A stretch of DNA of 64,000 bases from Paenibacillus qinlingensis (GCF_013204845.1 NZ_JABMKY010000004.1:310001-374000); one strand, 5' to 3'; counted from the stretch's first letter, positions 24,935-35,340 are shown. Notes: a model not told the origin generated them from the sequence alone. Program-made: numbers and translations.

Positions 24935-25897
24935 ATGAAAGCGATATTGGTTGGTTTGGGTTCAGCCGGGTTCAGTTGGTATAAACGGTTAAGAGATCAA
25001 GGATTATTAGCTGCCGTTGTTGAGGTTGATATCACGATGAAAGAGAAGATGGGGGACGATCCGTTCCCCTTCTACACCTCATTAGAAGAAGCTTTGCAGA
25101 ATGAACAGGCTGATTTTCTGGTCAATGTAACGTCACCTATGAGGCACACAGTAGTGAACCATGCGGCATTTGACCGTAAGTTGGCGGTCTTGTGCGAGAA
25201 ACCGATTTCCTTTGACTATGAGGAATCCATCGAGATCGTAACACGAGCTACGGAGGAAAAGCTCCCATTTATGATTGCCGAGAATTACCGCAGGATGCCT
25301 TGTATTCGTAAAACGAAACAGCTTTTGGACGAAGGTGTCATTGGCCGTATTTCGTCTATAGAAATACAGTTCTACAGATACCACCATGTGGAGCGGAGAT
25401 ATACCGTGAGTATTCTAGATGACATAGGGGTGCATCACTTAGATATGATCCGCTATTTCACTGGCAGAGAAGGAAAGTCGGTTCAATCGAAGCTGTACAA
25501 TCCAATTGGCGCTTGGCAAGAAGAAGGCGCGCTTATCAATGCGTATGCTTTCATTGAAATGGAAGGTGGCATCACAGCGGTTTACAACGCATCCATCTCA
25601 GCTAGGGGAACGGAGACGCCTTGGAGCGGCAACTGGCGAATCGAAGGAACGGAAGGCGCTATCGAAATCGTCGATAAACAAATTCGGCTCATTCGGGACG
25701 GCAAAGTTGAAGTTGTTGATGACATAAGTGGTGTCGACGAAACCGATACACTGGCTGAATTTCTGGCATCACTTATTGAAGGACGCGAAGCGGAAACAAG
25801 CGGCAGGGATTATTTGAAAACCCAAGCACTTGTTCATTATACGAAGCTGGCTAATGCGTCCGGCAGAACAATGTCCATTGAGGTTCCAACTCTATAG
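24935..25897 (+). CDS. Gfo/Idh/MocA family oxidoreductase
   Basis: This 320-residue NAD(P)-dependent sugar or polyol dehydrogenase has an N-terminal Rossmann motif (GLGSAG), the family's conserved CEKP segment, and the C-terminal alpha/beta domain containing the GVHHLDMIRYF helix that supplies catalytic His and Asp. Members oxidise inositols, sugars or uronates, or act in redox-assisted glycosidase mechanisms. Here it opens unit F, 18 bp before the GH31 gene, so it probably acts on a monosaccharide released by it. AAGGGGG lies 11 nt upstream of ATG 24935, a slightly long spacing. Confidence 0.85.
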   Translation: MKAILVGLGSAGFSWYKRLRDQGLLAAVVEVDITMKEKMGDDPFPFYTSLEEALQNEQADFLVNVTSPMRHTVVNHAAFDRKLAVLCEKPISFDYEESIEIVTRATEEKLPFMIAENYRRMPCIRKTKQLLDEGVIGRISSIEIQFYRYHHVERRYTVSILDDIGVHHLDMIRYFTGREGKSVQSKLYNPIGAWQEEGALINAYAFIEMEGGITAVYNASISARGTETPWSGNWRIEGTEGAIEIVDKQIRLIRDGKVEVVDDISGVDETDTLAEFLASLIEGREAETSGRDYLKTQALVHYTKLANASGRTMSIEVPTL

Positions 25898-25915
25898 AGG
25901 AATGGGGAAATTAGC

Positions 25916-28036
25916 ATGCAGACAACGAATTGGCAACAATCAGCACCAGGCGTATGGCGCGTTACGATAGGCGATCCGCAGGGCATGACACCACTCTCCT
26001 TAATGGGTGTTTTACCGAAATCAGAGGCACTAGAGCAGCTGCCGCAGGTGAATCCTCCCTTTTCAAGGGAAAGTATCGAAATCGAGGATTTAGGTGACTA
26101 TCATATTCTATCTATACCCCTTAATCGTACAGAAAAGCTTTATGGGACAGGCCTGCAATTATTACGGATGAATCAACGCGGAAGAAATCGTTATTTGCGG
26201 GTAAATAGCGATCCCAAGCAAGATACAGGGGAGACCCATGCGCCTGTGCCTTTCTACATTAGCGATCTCGGGTATGGGGTATTAGTGGATACTTCACGAA
26301 TCGTGACCATGTACTGTGGCTCAACCATGAGACAAGGGGAAACGTTAAGCGAGGATATTCGTGACCGCAACACGGATAAGGGGTGGAAAGCAACACTAGC
26401 GGCATCACGAGTGGAGATCAAACTACCTAGAGAAGGTGCCGATGTTTATCTGTTTGGTGGACCGACGCTTGCAGATGTAGTGGCTAGATATAATTTGTTT
26501 TGCGGTGGAGGTACATTGCCTCCGAAGTGGGGACTTGGCTTCTGGCATCGTGTTCCGACGCTGTATACGGATGAGCAGGTGCTAGAAGAAGCAGAGCAGT
26601 TCCGTCAGCACGATATGCCTTGTGATGTGATCGGACTCGAACCGGGTTGGCACAGCCATAGCTATCCTGTCAGTTATGAATGGGAAAAGAGCCGGTTCCC
26701 GGAACCGGAACAATTCGTGAAGGCGCTCAACCTTAAGGGCTTACGCGTGAACCTGTGGGAGCATCCTTTTGTATCTCCAAAGAGTGAGTTGTATGAGGAA
26801 TTGAAGTTGCTATCGGGAAGCCATTCCGTATGGGGAGGCCTTGCTCCTGATTACTCCTTGCCTGAAGCTGTGACACTATATAAGAAACAGCATGAAGAGC
26901 AGCATGTTAATATCGGGGTATCCGGTTACAAACTGGATGAATGTGATGGCAGTGATTTGACCAACAATTCTTGGATGTTTCCAGCACATGCTCAGTTCCC
27001 ATCCGGTCTAGATGGTGAGCAGATGAGACAAATGTATGGGTTAATGTTCCAAAAGATGACAACGGAGATATACCGCAGCCAAAATCGGCGAACGTACGGA
27101 CTTGTTAGAGCCTCGAATACCGCGGCTTCTTCCATGCCGTATGTTTTGTATTCGGATCTTTATGATCACAAGCAATTCATTCGCGGCGTATGTAATGCCT
27201 CTTTCAGCGGGTTGCTGTGGACGCCGGAAGTACGAAGAGCTAGGAATGCCGAAGACTGGGTCAGACGGATGCAAACAGTCATCTTCTCGCCACTCGCGAT
27301 GCTCAATGCTTGGGGAGATGGCACGAAACCGTGGTCCTTCCCAGAGGTTGAGGAAACAGTTCGCCACTATATCAAGCTGCGGATGAGACTGCTGCCTTAC
27401 TTGTATACGGCTTTCGCAGCATATCGAGAGAAGGGGATTCCTCCCTTTCGTGCTATGCCATTCGTGATGTCACCAGCGGAAATTGCTACAGCCGAAGCCC
27501 TTGAAGCACAAGCTGCCGAGCAAACCTTGAACACGACAGATGGCGCTTATGGCAAGAAGAAAGTGAGAGAATGGGATGACCAGTACATGGTCGGCGATGC
27601 CCTGTTAGTTGCCCCGCTTGTCGAAGGAGAATCTGAGCGAGAAGTCCTGCTCCCTGAGGGAATCTGGTACGGTTTAGAGACTGGCGAGCGTTATGAAGGT
27701 GGAAGTATTATTCGTATTCAATGCGGCCTAGAACGCATACCTGTATTTGTTCGAAATGGTGCTGTCATTCCAATGATGCCTGCGCTGTCGCATGTTCCAC
27801 CCATTGGGACACAAGTCCCTCTTGAGATTGTTCATTTCGGTGATGTGCCAGGTGAAGGGAATCTCTATGACGATGACGGGGAAACGTTCGACTATGAAGC
27901 GGGTGTATGCGGCTTGTGGACGGCAAAAGTTACTCGTGATGCAGATGGCACCTACAAAGGGCAACTTTTAGGGTCTACTGAGAAGCCGCAAGCCTATAGT
28001 GCTGTCACGTGGCGCTTCGCACAAATTCGTTTGTAA
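25916..28036 (+). CDS. GH31 glycosidase of unusual subfamily
   Basis: This 706-residue family 31 retaining glycosidase has no signal peptide and is probably cytoplasmic. The N-terminal GH31 beta-sandwich includes YGTGLQLLRMNQRG. The TIM barrel contains PPKWGLGFWHR, the nucleophile D341 in GYKLDECDG, and a candidate acid/base D414 in YSDLYDHKQF, where most GH31 enzymes have W-x-G-D. The familiar RSG-AG segment is replaced by VRASNTAASS. GH31 includes alpha-glucosidases, alpha-xylosidases and alpha-galactosidases, and substrate cannot be read from the sequence. It lies between the oxidoreductase and the two-component genes. Confidence 0.85.
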   Translation: MQTTNWQQSAPGVWRVTIGDPQGMTPLSLMGVLPKSEALEQLPQVNPPFSRESIEIEDLGDYHILSIPLNRTEKLYGTGLQLLRMNQRGRNRYLRVNSDPKQDTGETHAPVPFYISDLGYGVLVDTSRIVTMYCGSTMRQGETLSEDIRDRNTDKGWKATLAASRVEIKLPREGADVYLFGGPTLADVVARYNLFCGGGTLPPKWGLGFWHRVPTLYTDEQVLEEAEQFRQHDMPCDVIGLEPGWHSHSYPVSYEWEKSRFPEPEQFVKALNLKGLRVNLWEHPFVSPKSELYEELKLLSGSHSVWGGLAPDYSLPEAVTLYKKQHEEQHVNIGVSGYKLDECDGSDLTNNSWMFPAHAQFPSGLDGEQMRQMYGLMFQKMTTEIYRSQNRRTYGLVRASNTAASSMPYVLYSDLYDHKQFIRGVCNASFSGLLWTPEVRRARNAEDWVRRMQTVIFSPLAMLNAWGDGTKPWSFPEVEETVRHYIKLRMRLLPYLYTAFAAYREKGIPPFRAMPFVMSPAEIATAEALEAQAAEQTLNTTDGAYGKKKVREWDDQYMVGDALLVAPLVEGESEREVLLPEGIWYGLETGERYEGGSIIRIQCGLERIPVFVRNGAVIPMMPALSHVPPIGTQVPLEIVHFGDVPGEGNLYDDDGETFDYEAGVCGLWTAKVTRDADGTYKGQLLGSTEKPQAYSAVTWRFAQIRL

Positions 28037-28115
28037 TACCCTCCGTTGAAGAAGCTGTACCAGTGAGTTATCATAACAGGATATTGAATCTGAGACATAA
28101 GAAGGAGGTCTGGAC

Positions 28116-29135
28116 ATGCATGTATTGATTGTTGACGATGAGCCGGTCATTCGCAGAGGAATTGTAAAGATGGCGGAAATGTACCAACCCGCTTTCTCGA
28201 GAATTCAGACAGCCGAGAATGGCGTGGATGCGTTGGAACGCATTCGTGCTTGTGAGCCTGATCTTGTGTTGATGGATGTTCGTATGCCGAAAATGGATGG
28301 ATTGGAACTCTGCCGAATCATTCATGAGGAGTTCCCTCAGATCAAGACGGTTGTGATATCCGGTTACAGTGACTTTGAATATGCACAAAAAAGTATGAAC
28401 TATGGTGTTCGTCATTATCTGTTGAAACCAGTCACCACAGCGGATGTGCACGATATGTTGAATCAGTTAATTAAAGAGCCTTCGCGCGGCTATATGCCGC
28501 CTTCTCGTTATATTGCGTGGATCGACCAGATGGAGGAACATATATGGGCTTTGCAAATGGAGGAACTGGACAGTCTAATCATCCGTTGGCGTGAATATTG
28601 TATGTCGGTGAATCTTTCGTTGGCTGGAATGAAGGAACTGCTGGAGGATTGTAATGTACTGCTAATTAAACGCTTCCAAGCTCGTAACTACTCTCCCTCA
28701 CTGATGCAATCGCACATGCAGGCAGAGAGTATGAAGGAAGTTTTAGATATATTTAGTAAAGGTTTGATTCAAATGGCGAAGGGGCTGCAAGCTGTTCGAA
28801 GTGGAAGTTTTAAAGATCCGATGGAAGAGGCCAAAAGCTATATTGACAGCAGATTATCAGAGGATATCACGTTGGATCAAGTTGCGGCCATGGTCGGATT
28901 AACACCGACATATTTCAGCTCACTTTTTAAAAAAGTTACCCAAGAGACCTTTGTTCAGTACCGCATTAACAAAAGAATGATGAAGGCGAAGGAAATGTTG
29001 GCCGTTCCTTACGTCCGAATCGTGGATGTCGCTGCAGATGTTGGGTACGACGATTACCCTCATTTCACCAAAACCTTCAAAAAAATTGTCGGCGTATCTC
29101 CTTCTGAATATCGTGCAGGGCTTGGTATCAAATGA
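28116..29135 (+). CDS. Response regulator with AraC-type DNA-binding domain (YesN-like)
   Basis: This 339-residue transcription factor has a receiver domain at residues 1-120 with acidic pair D7-D8, phospho-acceptor D54 in LVLMDVRMP, S82 and K104. A linker (120-230) precedes a C-terminal AraC double helix-turn-helix (about 235-335) containing GLTPTYFSSLFKK and the second-helix signature VGYDDYPHFTKTFKK ending GVSPSEYR. AraC proteins bind direct repeats about two helical turns apart, which is the geometry of the shared operator upstream of six units here. It is therefore the prime candidate activator, by inference. AGGAGG precedes ATG 28116; the stop overlaps the kinase start (ATGA). Confidence 0.92.
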   Translation: MHVLIVDDEPVIRRGIVKMAEMYQPAFSRIQTAENGVDALERIRACEPDLVLMDVRMPKMDGLELCRIIHEEFPQIKTVVISGYSDFEYAQKSMNYGVRHYLLKPVTTADVHDMLNQLIKEPSRGYMPPSRYIAWIDQMEEHIWALQMEELDSLIIRWREYCMSVNLSLAGMKELLEDCNVLLIKRFQARNYSPSLMQSHMQAESMKEVLDIFSKGLIQMAKGLQAVRSGSFKDPMEEAKSYIDSRLSEDITLDQVAAMVGLTPTYFSSLFKKVTQETFVQYRINKRMMKAKEMLAVPYVRIVDVAADVGYDDYPHFTKTFKKIVGVSPSEYRAGLGIK

Positions 29136-30967
29136 AAATTAGAGGACTAACGAAGAAGATATTCGTTTATTTTTTGATCGTTATCATTCTCTCTCTGAGC
29201 AGTGTAGGCTTCTTCTCCTACATGACTTCTTCCGGTGAGTTAGCGGAAATGGTGGAGAACCAAATGAACCAAATCGTCGGAAATGCGGTTCATCACACGG
29301 ATTTGTATTTGAAGGATTATGAGCGGTCGATTGTCTCCCTTTTGACAAACAGACAGGTTATGGAGTTTGTAGATTTGAAGGCAGACCGGGAGGAATATGA
29401 CTATTATATTGCTCGGAAAACGATTCGCGAACTGAGTGTCGATCCGTTATTCATCCGTAATCCAAAGTTGTCATCCGTGTATGTGCTTAGCGATAAACTG
29501 AATGCCATCTATTACTATAATGGTGTAGGTGAGCAATCCTTCAACGCTGAGGATAAGCGGAAGCAGCGCGAATATTTTCTCGCCAATACAGCGGCTGACG
29601 GTAAATTAAGTATTTTGAACCATACGATCATTGAAGGTCAAGAGAATCAAATGCTTACGCTTGTTCGCCGTTTTCGAGGGTTCACCTCGCCTGAATTGAG
29701 TGGCATACTCGCCATTGAGATGCGATCGGCTGATCTGTCTGCCCTATGGAAAGGGATTGATTTGGGAAAATACGGGTACCTATTCATCATTGATAATAAA
29801 GGCCGTTATATCTATCATCCAGATGGGGATAAAGTCGGAACCGATGTCCCAAATGCATTTGTAGAAAAGATGGAAAAGGCAGGTACTGCTTCCTTCATTG
29901 ACAGCAGTGAGGGAGATGAACGCATGTATGTGAGTCGGAGGTCCGATTATTCGGATTGGCAGCTTGTCGTATCCATGCCGCTGCGTGAACTGCGTAAACC
30001 ATTGACTAACATTCGTTCGACAACCTTGATTGTCGGTTTATTTACATTGGTGTTGGCGATTGGACTTGCTTACAGATTCGGCAGGTCAATTACGAAGCCG
30101 ATTCAAGTGTTGAAAAGTGGGATGAGAGAAACGGAGAAAGGGAACTGGGCGACGATTCCGTTACCTCCTCATAAGGATGAGATTGTTGAACTGATGGTGC
30201 GCTACAATTTGATGGTTAAGCGGCTATCCGAAGCCGTTGACCGTGTAGTACAGGTTGAAATCAGCAACTCTGAGATTCGCATGGAGCGTCAGCGAGCGGA
30301 GTTCCAATCCCTGCAGCTGCAGATCAATCCTCATTTTATGTATAACACACTCGAGACTATTGTTTGCTATGCCACGATTCAAGAATCAGAAGAGATATCG
30401 GAGATTGTAAAGGCGTTGGCCTATATGCTGCGCTACTCCGTTCAAACCAATCTTGAGGAAATTACCGTGGCTAACGAATTGAAGCATGTTTTGTATTATA
30501 TTGTTGTTCTGAAGCACAGAATTGGCCGCGAATTCGAGATTGATGTGGCGATTAAGCCGGAGTATTTGCTTCATGTTATGGTTCGTTTGACCCTCCAGCC
30601 TTTAGTCGAAAATGTGTTTCAGCATGCCTTTCCTGACGGCTTGGAAGATTATCACTTCGTTCGCATTGACGGAGGTGTTGTTGACGGGATTTTCTGGATC
30701 AGCGTTGAGGATAATGGCTCAGGCATGACGGAGGCGAAGTTAACGCAGCTCCAAGAGAAATTGAGCGCCAACCGATTGGCAGATACGGAAACGGATGAAG
30801 CGGGTAAAAAAGGCGGCATTGGCGTGCTGAACGTTCATCGCCGTATTCAAATGGTCTATGGGGAGAGCTATGGCCTGAGGATTGAAAGTGTAGCTGAGCA
30901 GGGGACGAAAATGATTATGGTGATGCCAGCATCGCCTACACGGCGTGATAAGCCAAATGTTGGATAG
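29132..30967 (+). CDS. Sensor histidine kinase (YesM-like)
   Basis: This 611-residue membrane kinase has an N-terminal transmembrane segment (about 8-30), an extracellular Cache-like sensing domain (about 35-285), a second membrane segment (about 290-315) and a HAMP region. The His_kinase domain has phosphorylated H401 in QINPHFMYNTLE, and the ATPase domain has N-box PLVENVFQHAF and GGIGVLN. Kinases of this group sense oligosaccharides, often together with a binding lipoprotein, and phosphorylate the partner AraC-type regulator encoded just upstream with a 4 nt overlap. The likely ligand is the imported glycan, by inference from context. Confidence 0.92.
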   Translation: MKIRGLTKKIFVYFLIVIILSLSSVGFFSYMTSSGELAEMVENQMNQIVGNAVHHTDLYLKDYERSIVSLLTNRQVMEFVDLKADREEYDYYIARKTIRELSVDPLFIRNPKLSSVYVLSDKLNAIYYYNGVGEQSFNAEDKRKQREYFLANTAADGKLSILNHTIIEGQENQMLTLVRRFRGFTSPELSGILAIEMRSADLSALWKGIDLGKYGYLFIIDNKGRYIYHPDGDKVGTDVPNAFVEKMEKAGTASFIDSSEGDERMYVSRRSDYSDWQLVVSMPLRELRKPLTNIRSTTLIVGLFTLVLAIGLAYRFGRSITKPIQVLKSGMRETEKGNWATIPLPPHKDEIVELMVRYNLMVKRLSEAVDRVVQVEISNSEIRMERQRAEFQSLQLQINPHFMYNTLETIVCYATIQESEEISEIVKALAYMLRYSVQTNLEEITVANELKHVLYYIVVLKHRIGREFEIDVAIKPEYLLHVMVRLTLQPLVENVFQHAFPDGLEDYHFVRIDGGVVDGIFWISVEDNGSGMTEAKLTQLQEKLSANRLADTETDEAGKKGGIGVLNVHRRIQMVYGESYGLRIESVAEQGTKMIMVMPASPTRRDKPNVG

Positions 30968-30978
30968 GGGGCGTATTC

Positions 30979-33267
30979 TTGTACAATCGTGAAAAACTGT
31001 GGTACCTGGAACCTGCTAAGTTGTGGGTGGAGGCGCTTCCGATCGGGAACGGTCGGTTAGGTGGGATGATCTTCGGTCACGTACAGGAGGAGCGAATTCA
31101 GCTTAATGAAGATTCCATCTGGTACGGAGGTCCTAAGGATGGACTGAACCCTGATGGAGCGCAGTATTTGGAACAAATTAGGGGAATGTTGTTTGGCGGG
31201 AAGATAGAGGAGGCCACGCGATTAACGCGCATGGCCCTTTTTTCCACGCCTAAATACTATAATCCGTATCAGCCTTTGGGCGATCTGAGGCTTTATTTTC
31301 ATGGTCAAAAGGGTGAAGTTGAAGGGTATCGCCGAGAATTGGATATCAAAAATGCCGTTGCTCGTACTAGCTATAAGGTGGGCGGAGTTACCTACCATCG
31401 AACGATGTATGCCAGCTATCCCGATCAAGTCATCGTCATGCGATTGACATGTGATCAGCCTGGACAGCTGAATTTCTCAGCGAATCTCAACCGCCGCCCC
31501 TACGAGGGGGAAACGGGTAGGTTATCGGCTGACAGCATCTGGATGAGCGGCGAATGCGGGAAGCACGGTGTCGAATATGCCTGTGTGTTGAATGCGAGAA
31601 CCGAGGATGGTTCTGTGTCCGTTATTGGCGATTTCCTGTCTGTGGAAGGGGCAAGTTCTGTGACGCTTCTGCTTGCCGCAGCAAGCACATTTCGCGAGTC
31701 GGATCCACTAGCTGCATGCCAACAGCATATTACGGCCGCAGACCAGTTTCAAACGGATGTCTTAGAGAGCCGGCATATCCACGATTATCAAGCCTTGTAC
31801 AATCGGGTGAGTCTGCAACTGACGGAGCTTGATCCGTTAGATAACTTGGCAACCCATGAGCGATTAAAGCTGCTGCAAGAATCACATTCGAATGTGGACG
31901 TTGGTTTGATGGAGCTTTACTTTCACTACGGTCGGTATTTGCTCATCGCCAGCTCCCGCCCTGGATGTTTGCCGGCAAATCTGCAGGGCATATGGAATGA
32001 CAGCTTTACGCCACCTTGGGAGTCGAAATACACAATAAATATCAATACGCAAATGAACTATTGGCCAGCTGAGGTATGCGGATTGTCCGAGTGTCATGAA
32101 CCTTTGTTTGATCATATTGAACGCATGCAAGTGAGCGGTCGACAAACCGCAAGGGAGCTGTATGGATGCTCCGGTTTTGTCGCTCATCACAACACGAATA
32201 TATGGGGAGAAACACGACCAGAGGGCTTGTTTCCGACTTGTGTCATTTGGCCAATGGGAGCAGCATGGTTGAGCTTGCATCTGTGGGAGCAATTTCTGTT
32301 TACGGCAGATCAGGACTTCTTACGGGGGAGAGCCTATCCGATCTTGAAGGAAGCCGCGGCTTTTTTCGTGGATTATTTGGTGGAAGCACCGAATGGGCAG
32401 CTTGTAACAGGCCCATCTGTCTCACCCGAAAACGTCTACTTATTGGCGGATGGAACTAGAGGGGCATTGACCATGGGACCGGCTATGGATTCTCAGATCA
32501 TCTACGCGTTGTTCACGGCATGTATCCAGAGCAGTGATCTGCTGCACGTGGATGCTGAGCTACGGGGACAGCTCGCAGCGCTGCTGGAGCGGCTGCCTAA
32601 GCCTCAGATCGGCAGGCATGGTCAGATCATGGAATGGTTGGAGGACTATGAGGAGGAGGATCCAGGCCATCGTCATATTTCTCAGTTGTTTGCCCTGCAT
32701 CCTGGAACGCAAATAAGCCCGCACCGCACGCCGGAATTGGCTGCTGCCGCTGCTGCGACCCTTCAGCGCAGATTAGCAAACGGAGGCGGGCATACGGGCT
32801 GGAGCAGTGCGTGGATCGTCAATATGTACGCGAGGCTAGAGGACGGCGAACAGTCGTATGCGCATTTGAGTCACATGCTGCGGAAATCAACGTATCCCAA
32901 CCTGTTCGATGCGCATCCTCCTTTCCAGATTGACGGCAATTTTGGGGCTGCTGCTGGTATCGTTGAGATGCTCCTGCAGTCACATGCGGGTGAGTTATCT
33001 TTGCTGCCGGCTCTACCATCTGCGTGGCAACAGGGGGCTGTGAGCGGCTTGAGAGGGCGCAATGGATATGTGATTGATCTCACATGGTCCGATGGCAAAT
33101 TATCGAATGCGGTTATCCATGCTGGGGTCTCAGGCCAATGCCGAGTCCGTACACGCGAAGCCATTCTGGTGCGCTGTGGAGGAGAAGACATCCTGGTGGA
33201 CAGCGCGTGTGAGGTTACCGAATTTAGAGTTGAAGAGGGCTGCAAGTATGAGATTTTCAGAAAATAG
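30979..33267 (+). CDS. GH95 alpha-L-fucosidase / alpha-L-galactosidase
   Basis: This 762-residue cytoplasmic enzyme of glycoside hydrolase family 95 is near the family's usual length. An N-terminal beta-sandwich domain opens with WVEALPIGNGRLGGMIFG. The (alpha/alpha)6 barrel shows INTQMNYWPAEV, which carries the catalytic Asn pair region, and WLEDYEEEDPGHRHISQLF with the acid Glu. GH95 inverts alpha-L-fucosides or alpha-L-galactosides, residues found in plant cell-wall side chains. Translation starts at TTG 30979, with AGGGGG seven nt upstream, 11 bp after the kinase stop. It is the last gene of unit F. Confidence 0.9.
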   Translation: MYNREKLWYLEPAKLWVEALPIGNGRLGGMIFGHVQEERIQLNEDSIWYGGPKDGLNPDGAQYLEQIRGMLFGGKIEEATRLTRMALFSTPKYYNPYQPLGDLRLYFHGQKGEVEGYRRELDIKNAVARTSYKVGGVTYHRTMYASYPDQVIVMRLTCDQPGQLNFSANLNRRPYEGETGRLSADSIWMSGECGKHGVEYACVLNARTEDGSVSVIGDFLSVEGASSVTLLLAAASTFRESDPLAACQQHITAADQFQTDVLESRHIHDYQALYNRVSLQLTELDPLDNLATHERLKLLQESHSNVDVGLMELYFHYGRYLLIASSRPGCLPANLQGIWNDSFTPPWESKYTININTQMNYWPAEVCGLSECHEPLFDHIERMQVSGRQTARELYGCSGFVAHHNTNIWGETRPEGLFPTCVIWPMGAAWLSLHLWEQFLFTADQDFLRGRAYPILKEAAAFFVDYLVEAPNGQLVTGPSVSPENVYLLADGTRGALTMGPAMDSQIIYALFTACIQSSDLLHVDAELRGQLAALLERLPKPQIGRHGQIMEWLEDYEEEDPGHRHISQLFALHPGTQISPHRTPELAAAAAATLQRRLANGGGHTGWSSAWIVNMYARLEDGEQSYAHLSHMLRKSTYPNLFDAHPPFQIDGNFGAAAGIVEMLLQSHAGELSLLPALPSAWQQGAVSGLRGRNGYVIDLTWSDGKLSNAVIHAGVSGQCRVRTREAILVRCGGEDILVDSACEVTEFRVEEGCKYEIFRK

Positions 33268-33274
33268 GGAACCC

Positions 33275-33304
33275 TGACTCGGATTCCTAGTCATTTCCAT
33301 TTTC
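33275..33304 (+). terminator. Possible terminator of unit F
   Basis: TGACTCGG, loop ATT, CCTAGTCA forms an 8 bp stem with one mismatch, followed by TTTCCATTTT. The tail is weak, so this is tentative. Confidence 0.4.
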
Positions 33305-33444
33305 ATAAAACGTTAGAGAGAAATCCGTGACAATTTAAAATTTCGGGCAAGTTATCCTTCATGGGTGCATAGGATTGTAGTACACAATTCACCATCACGA
33401 GCTGACCTATTGCTAGTAGAAGGCAGCAGTGAAAGGAGGTACCC

Positions 33445-35340
33445 ATGGACATATTCAAAAGAATTTCAGAGCATCGTACGGAGAAGGATTCATTGAGCTG
33501 GACCGGTACGTTCGCGGAGTACATAGAATTGCTTCGCAGTAATCCTGGACTCGCGAGAACTGCGCATTCAAGGGTCTACGACATGATTGCTTCGCAAGGG
33601 ATCAACGATCAAGTTGGCCACAAATCTTACAAATTTTTCAACCAAGAGATCTTTGGCCTGGATCGTGCCGTTGAGAAGCTAGTGGAAGAATATTTCCATT
33701 CCGCAGCCCGTCGATTGGATGTTCGTAAACGTATTTTGTTGCTAATGGGTCCTGTAAGCGGTGGGAAATCCACAATTGTGACCATGCTGAAACGCGGATT
33801 AGAGCAGTTTGCCAAAACGGATTTAGGGGCAGTCTATGCGATCAAAGGGTGTCCGATGCACGAAGAGCCGCTTCATTTGATTCCAATGGAGTTGCGACCA
33901 GAGATTGAGCGCGAGTTGAATGTGAAAATCGAAGGCAGCTTATGCCCATCGTGCCAAATGCGTTTGAAAACGGAGTACAACGGTTGCATTGAAGATGTGC
34001 ATGTGGAGCGTGTTTTTGTCTCTGAAGAAGGTCGGGTAGGGATTGGTACATTCAGTCCTTCAGACCCCAAATCGCAGGATATCGCAGACTTAACGGGAAG
34101 CATTGACTTTTCAACGATTACGGAGTTTGGTTCAGAGTCGGACCCTCGGGCATATCGCTTCGATGGTGAGTTGAACAAGGCGAACAGGGGTATCATGGAG
34201 TTCCAGGAAATGCTGAAATGTGATGAGAAATTCCTCTGGAATCTACTCTCACTGACGCAAGAGGGGAATTTCAAAGCAGGTCGTTTCGCCCTGATCAGTG
34301 CAGATGAGTTGATCATTGCGCATACCAATGAAACGGAGTATAAGTCTTTTATCGCGAATAAGAAAAATGAGGCCCTACAGTCTCGTATGATTGTAATGCC
34401 GATCCCTTATAATTTGCGTGTATCAGATGAAGAGAAAATTTACTACAAGCTTATCGGACAGAGCGATATGTCACACATCCATATTGCACCGCACGCGCTT
34501 CGTGTGGCCGCGATCTTCTCGATTCTCACGCGTTTGAAGGAAACGAAGAAGCAAGGTATGGATTTGATCAAGAAAATGCGTATGTACGACGGTGAAGTTG
34601 TCGAGGGTTACAAAGAGGCAGATCTGAAGGAAATGCAAAATGAATATCAAGAAGAAGGCATGAGCGGAATTGATCCGCGTTATGTTATTAACCGTATCTC
34701 AAGTGCCTTGATCCGCCAGGATCTTCAATGCATTAACGCTTTAGACGTGCTGCGAGCTCTGAAAGACGGTCTGGATCAGCATCCGTCGATTACCAAGGAT
34801 GAGCGGGAGCGCTTCTTGAACTTCATCTCGGTTGCCCGTAAGGAATACGATGATATTGCTAAGAAAGAAGTTCAGAAAGCGTTCGTCTACTCCTTCGAGG
34901 AGTCGGCTAGAACTATTTTCGACAACTACTTGGATAATATTGAGGCTTATTGCAATTGGGGTAAAATTAAGGATCCGTTGACGGGAGAGGAGATGGATCC
35001 AGATGAGCGCCTCATGCGTTCCATTGAAGAGCAGATTGGTATTTCGGAAAATGCGAAAAAAGCATTCCGCGAAGAAATTTTAATCCGTATCTCCTCATAC
35101 TCACGCAAGGGCAGAAGGTTCGACTATAGCAGTCACGAGCGGCTGCGTGAGGCAATTGAGAAGAAACTATTCGCTGATCTGAAGGACATCGTGAAGATTA
35201 CGACCTCCACGAAAACACCAGACGAGAAGCAGCTGAAGAAAATTAATGATGTGACGAAGCAGCTCATCGACGAGCATGGGTATTGCCCGGTTTGTGCCAA
35301 TGAATTACTGCGGTATGTAGGAAGCTTATTGAATAGATAG
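33445..35340 (+). CDS. prkA: PrkA, AAA+ serine protein kinase/protease
   Basis: This 631-residue protein has the family's characteristic length. An N-terminal AAA+ ATPase domain has Walker A GPVSGGKST (K108) after the FFNQEIFGLDRAVEKLVEE helix. A CPSC-type cysteine cluster follows, then the C-terminal PrkA domain ends in PVCANELLRYVG. PrkA is known in Bacillus as a sporulation-linked protein, described as a kinase and more recently as an AAA+ protease. AAAGGAGGT precedes ATG 33445. In Bacillus, prkA, yhbH and spoVR are functionally linked; no yhbH or spoVR follows here, and a terminator closes it as a single gene. Confidence 0.95.
   Translation: MDIFKRISEHRTEKDSLSWTGTFAEYIELLRSNPGLARTAHSRVYDMIASQGINDQVGHKSYKFFNQEIFGLDRAVEKLVEEYFHSAARRLDVRKRILLLMGPVSGGKSTIVTMLKRGLEQFAKTDLGAVYAIKGCPMHEEPLHLIPMELRPEIERELNVKIEGSLCPSCQMRLKTEYNGCIEDVHVERVFVSEEGRVGIGTFSPSDPKSQDIADLTGSIDFSTITEFGSESDPRAYRFDGELNKANRGIMEFQEMLKCDEKFLWNLLSLTQEGNFKAGRFALISADELIIAHTNETEYKSFIANKKNEALQSRMIVMPIPYNLRVSDEEKIYYKLIGQSDMSHIHIAPHALRVAAIFSILTRLKETKKQGMDLIKKMRMYDGEVVEGYKEADLKEMQNEYQEEGMSGIDPRYVINRISSALIRQDLQCINALDVLRALKDGLDQHPSITKDERERFLNFISVARKEYDDIAKKEVQKAFVYSFEESARTIFDNYLDNIEAYCNWGKIKDPLTGEEMDPDERLMRSIEEQIGISENAKKAFREEILIRISSYSRKGRRFDYSSHERLREAIEKKLFADLKDIVKITTSTKTPDEKQLKKINDVTKQLIDEHGYCPVCANELLRYVGSLLNR

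Noticed and set aside
31882..32292. A 136-codon antisense frame within the GH95 gene
   Set aside because: It is a shadow of a conserved coding region with no start signals or recognisable domain.
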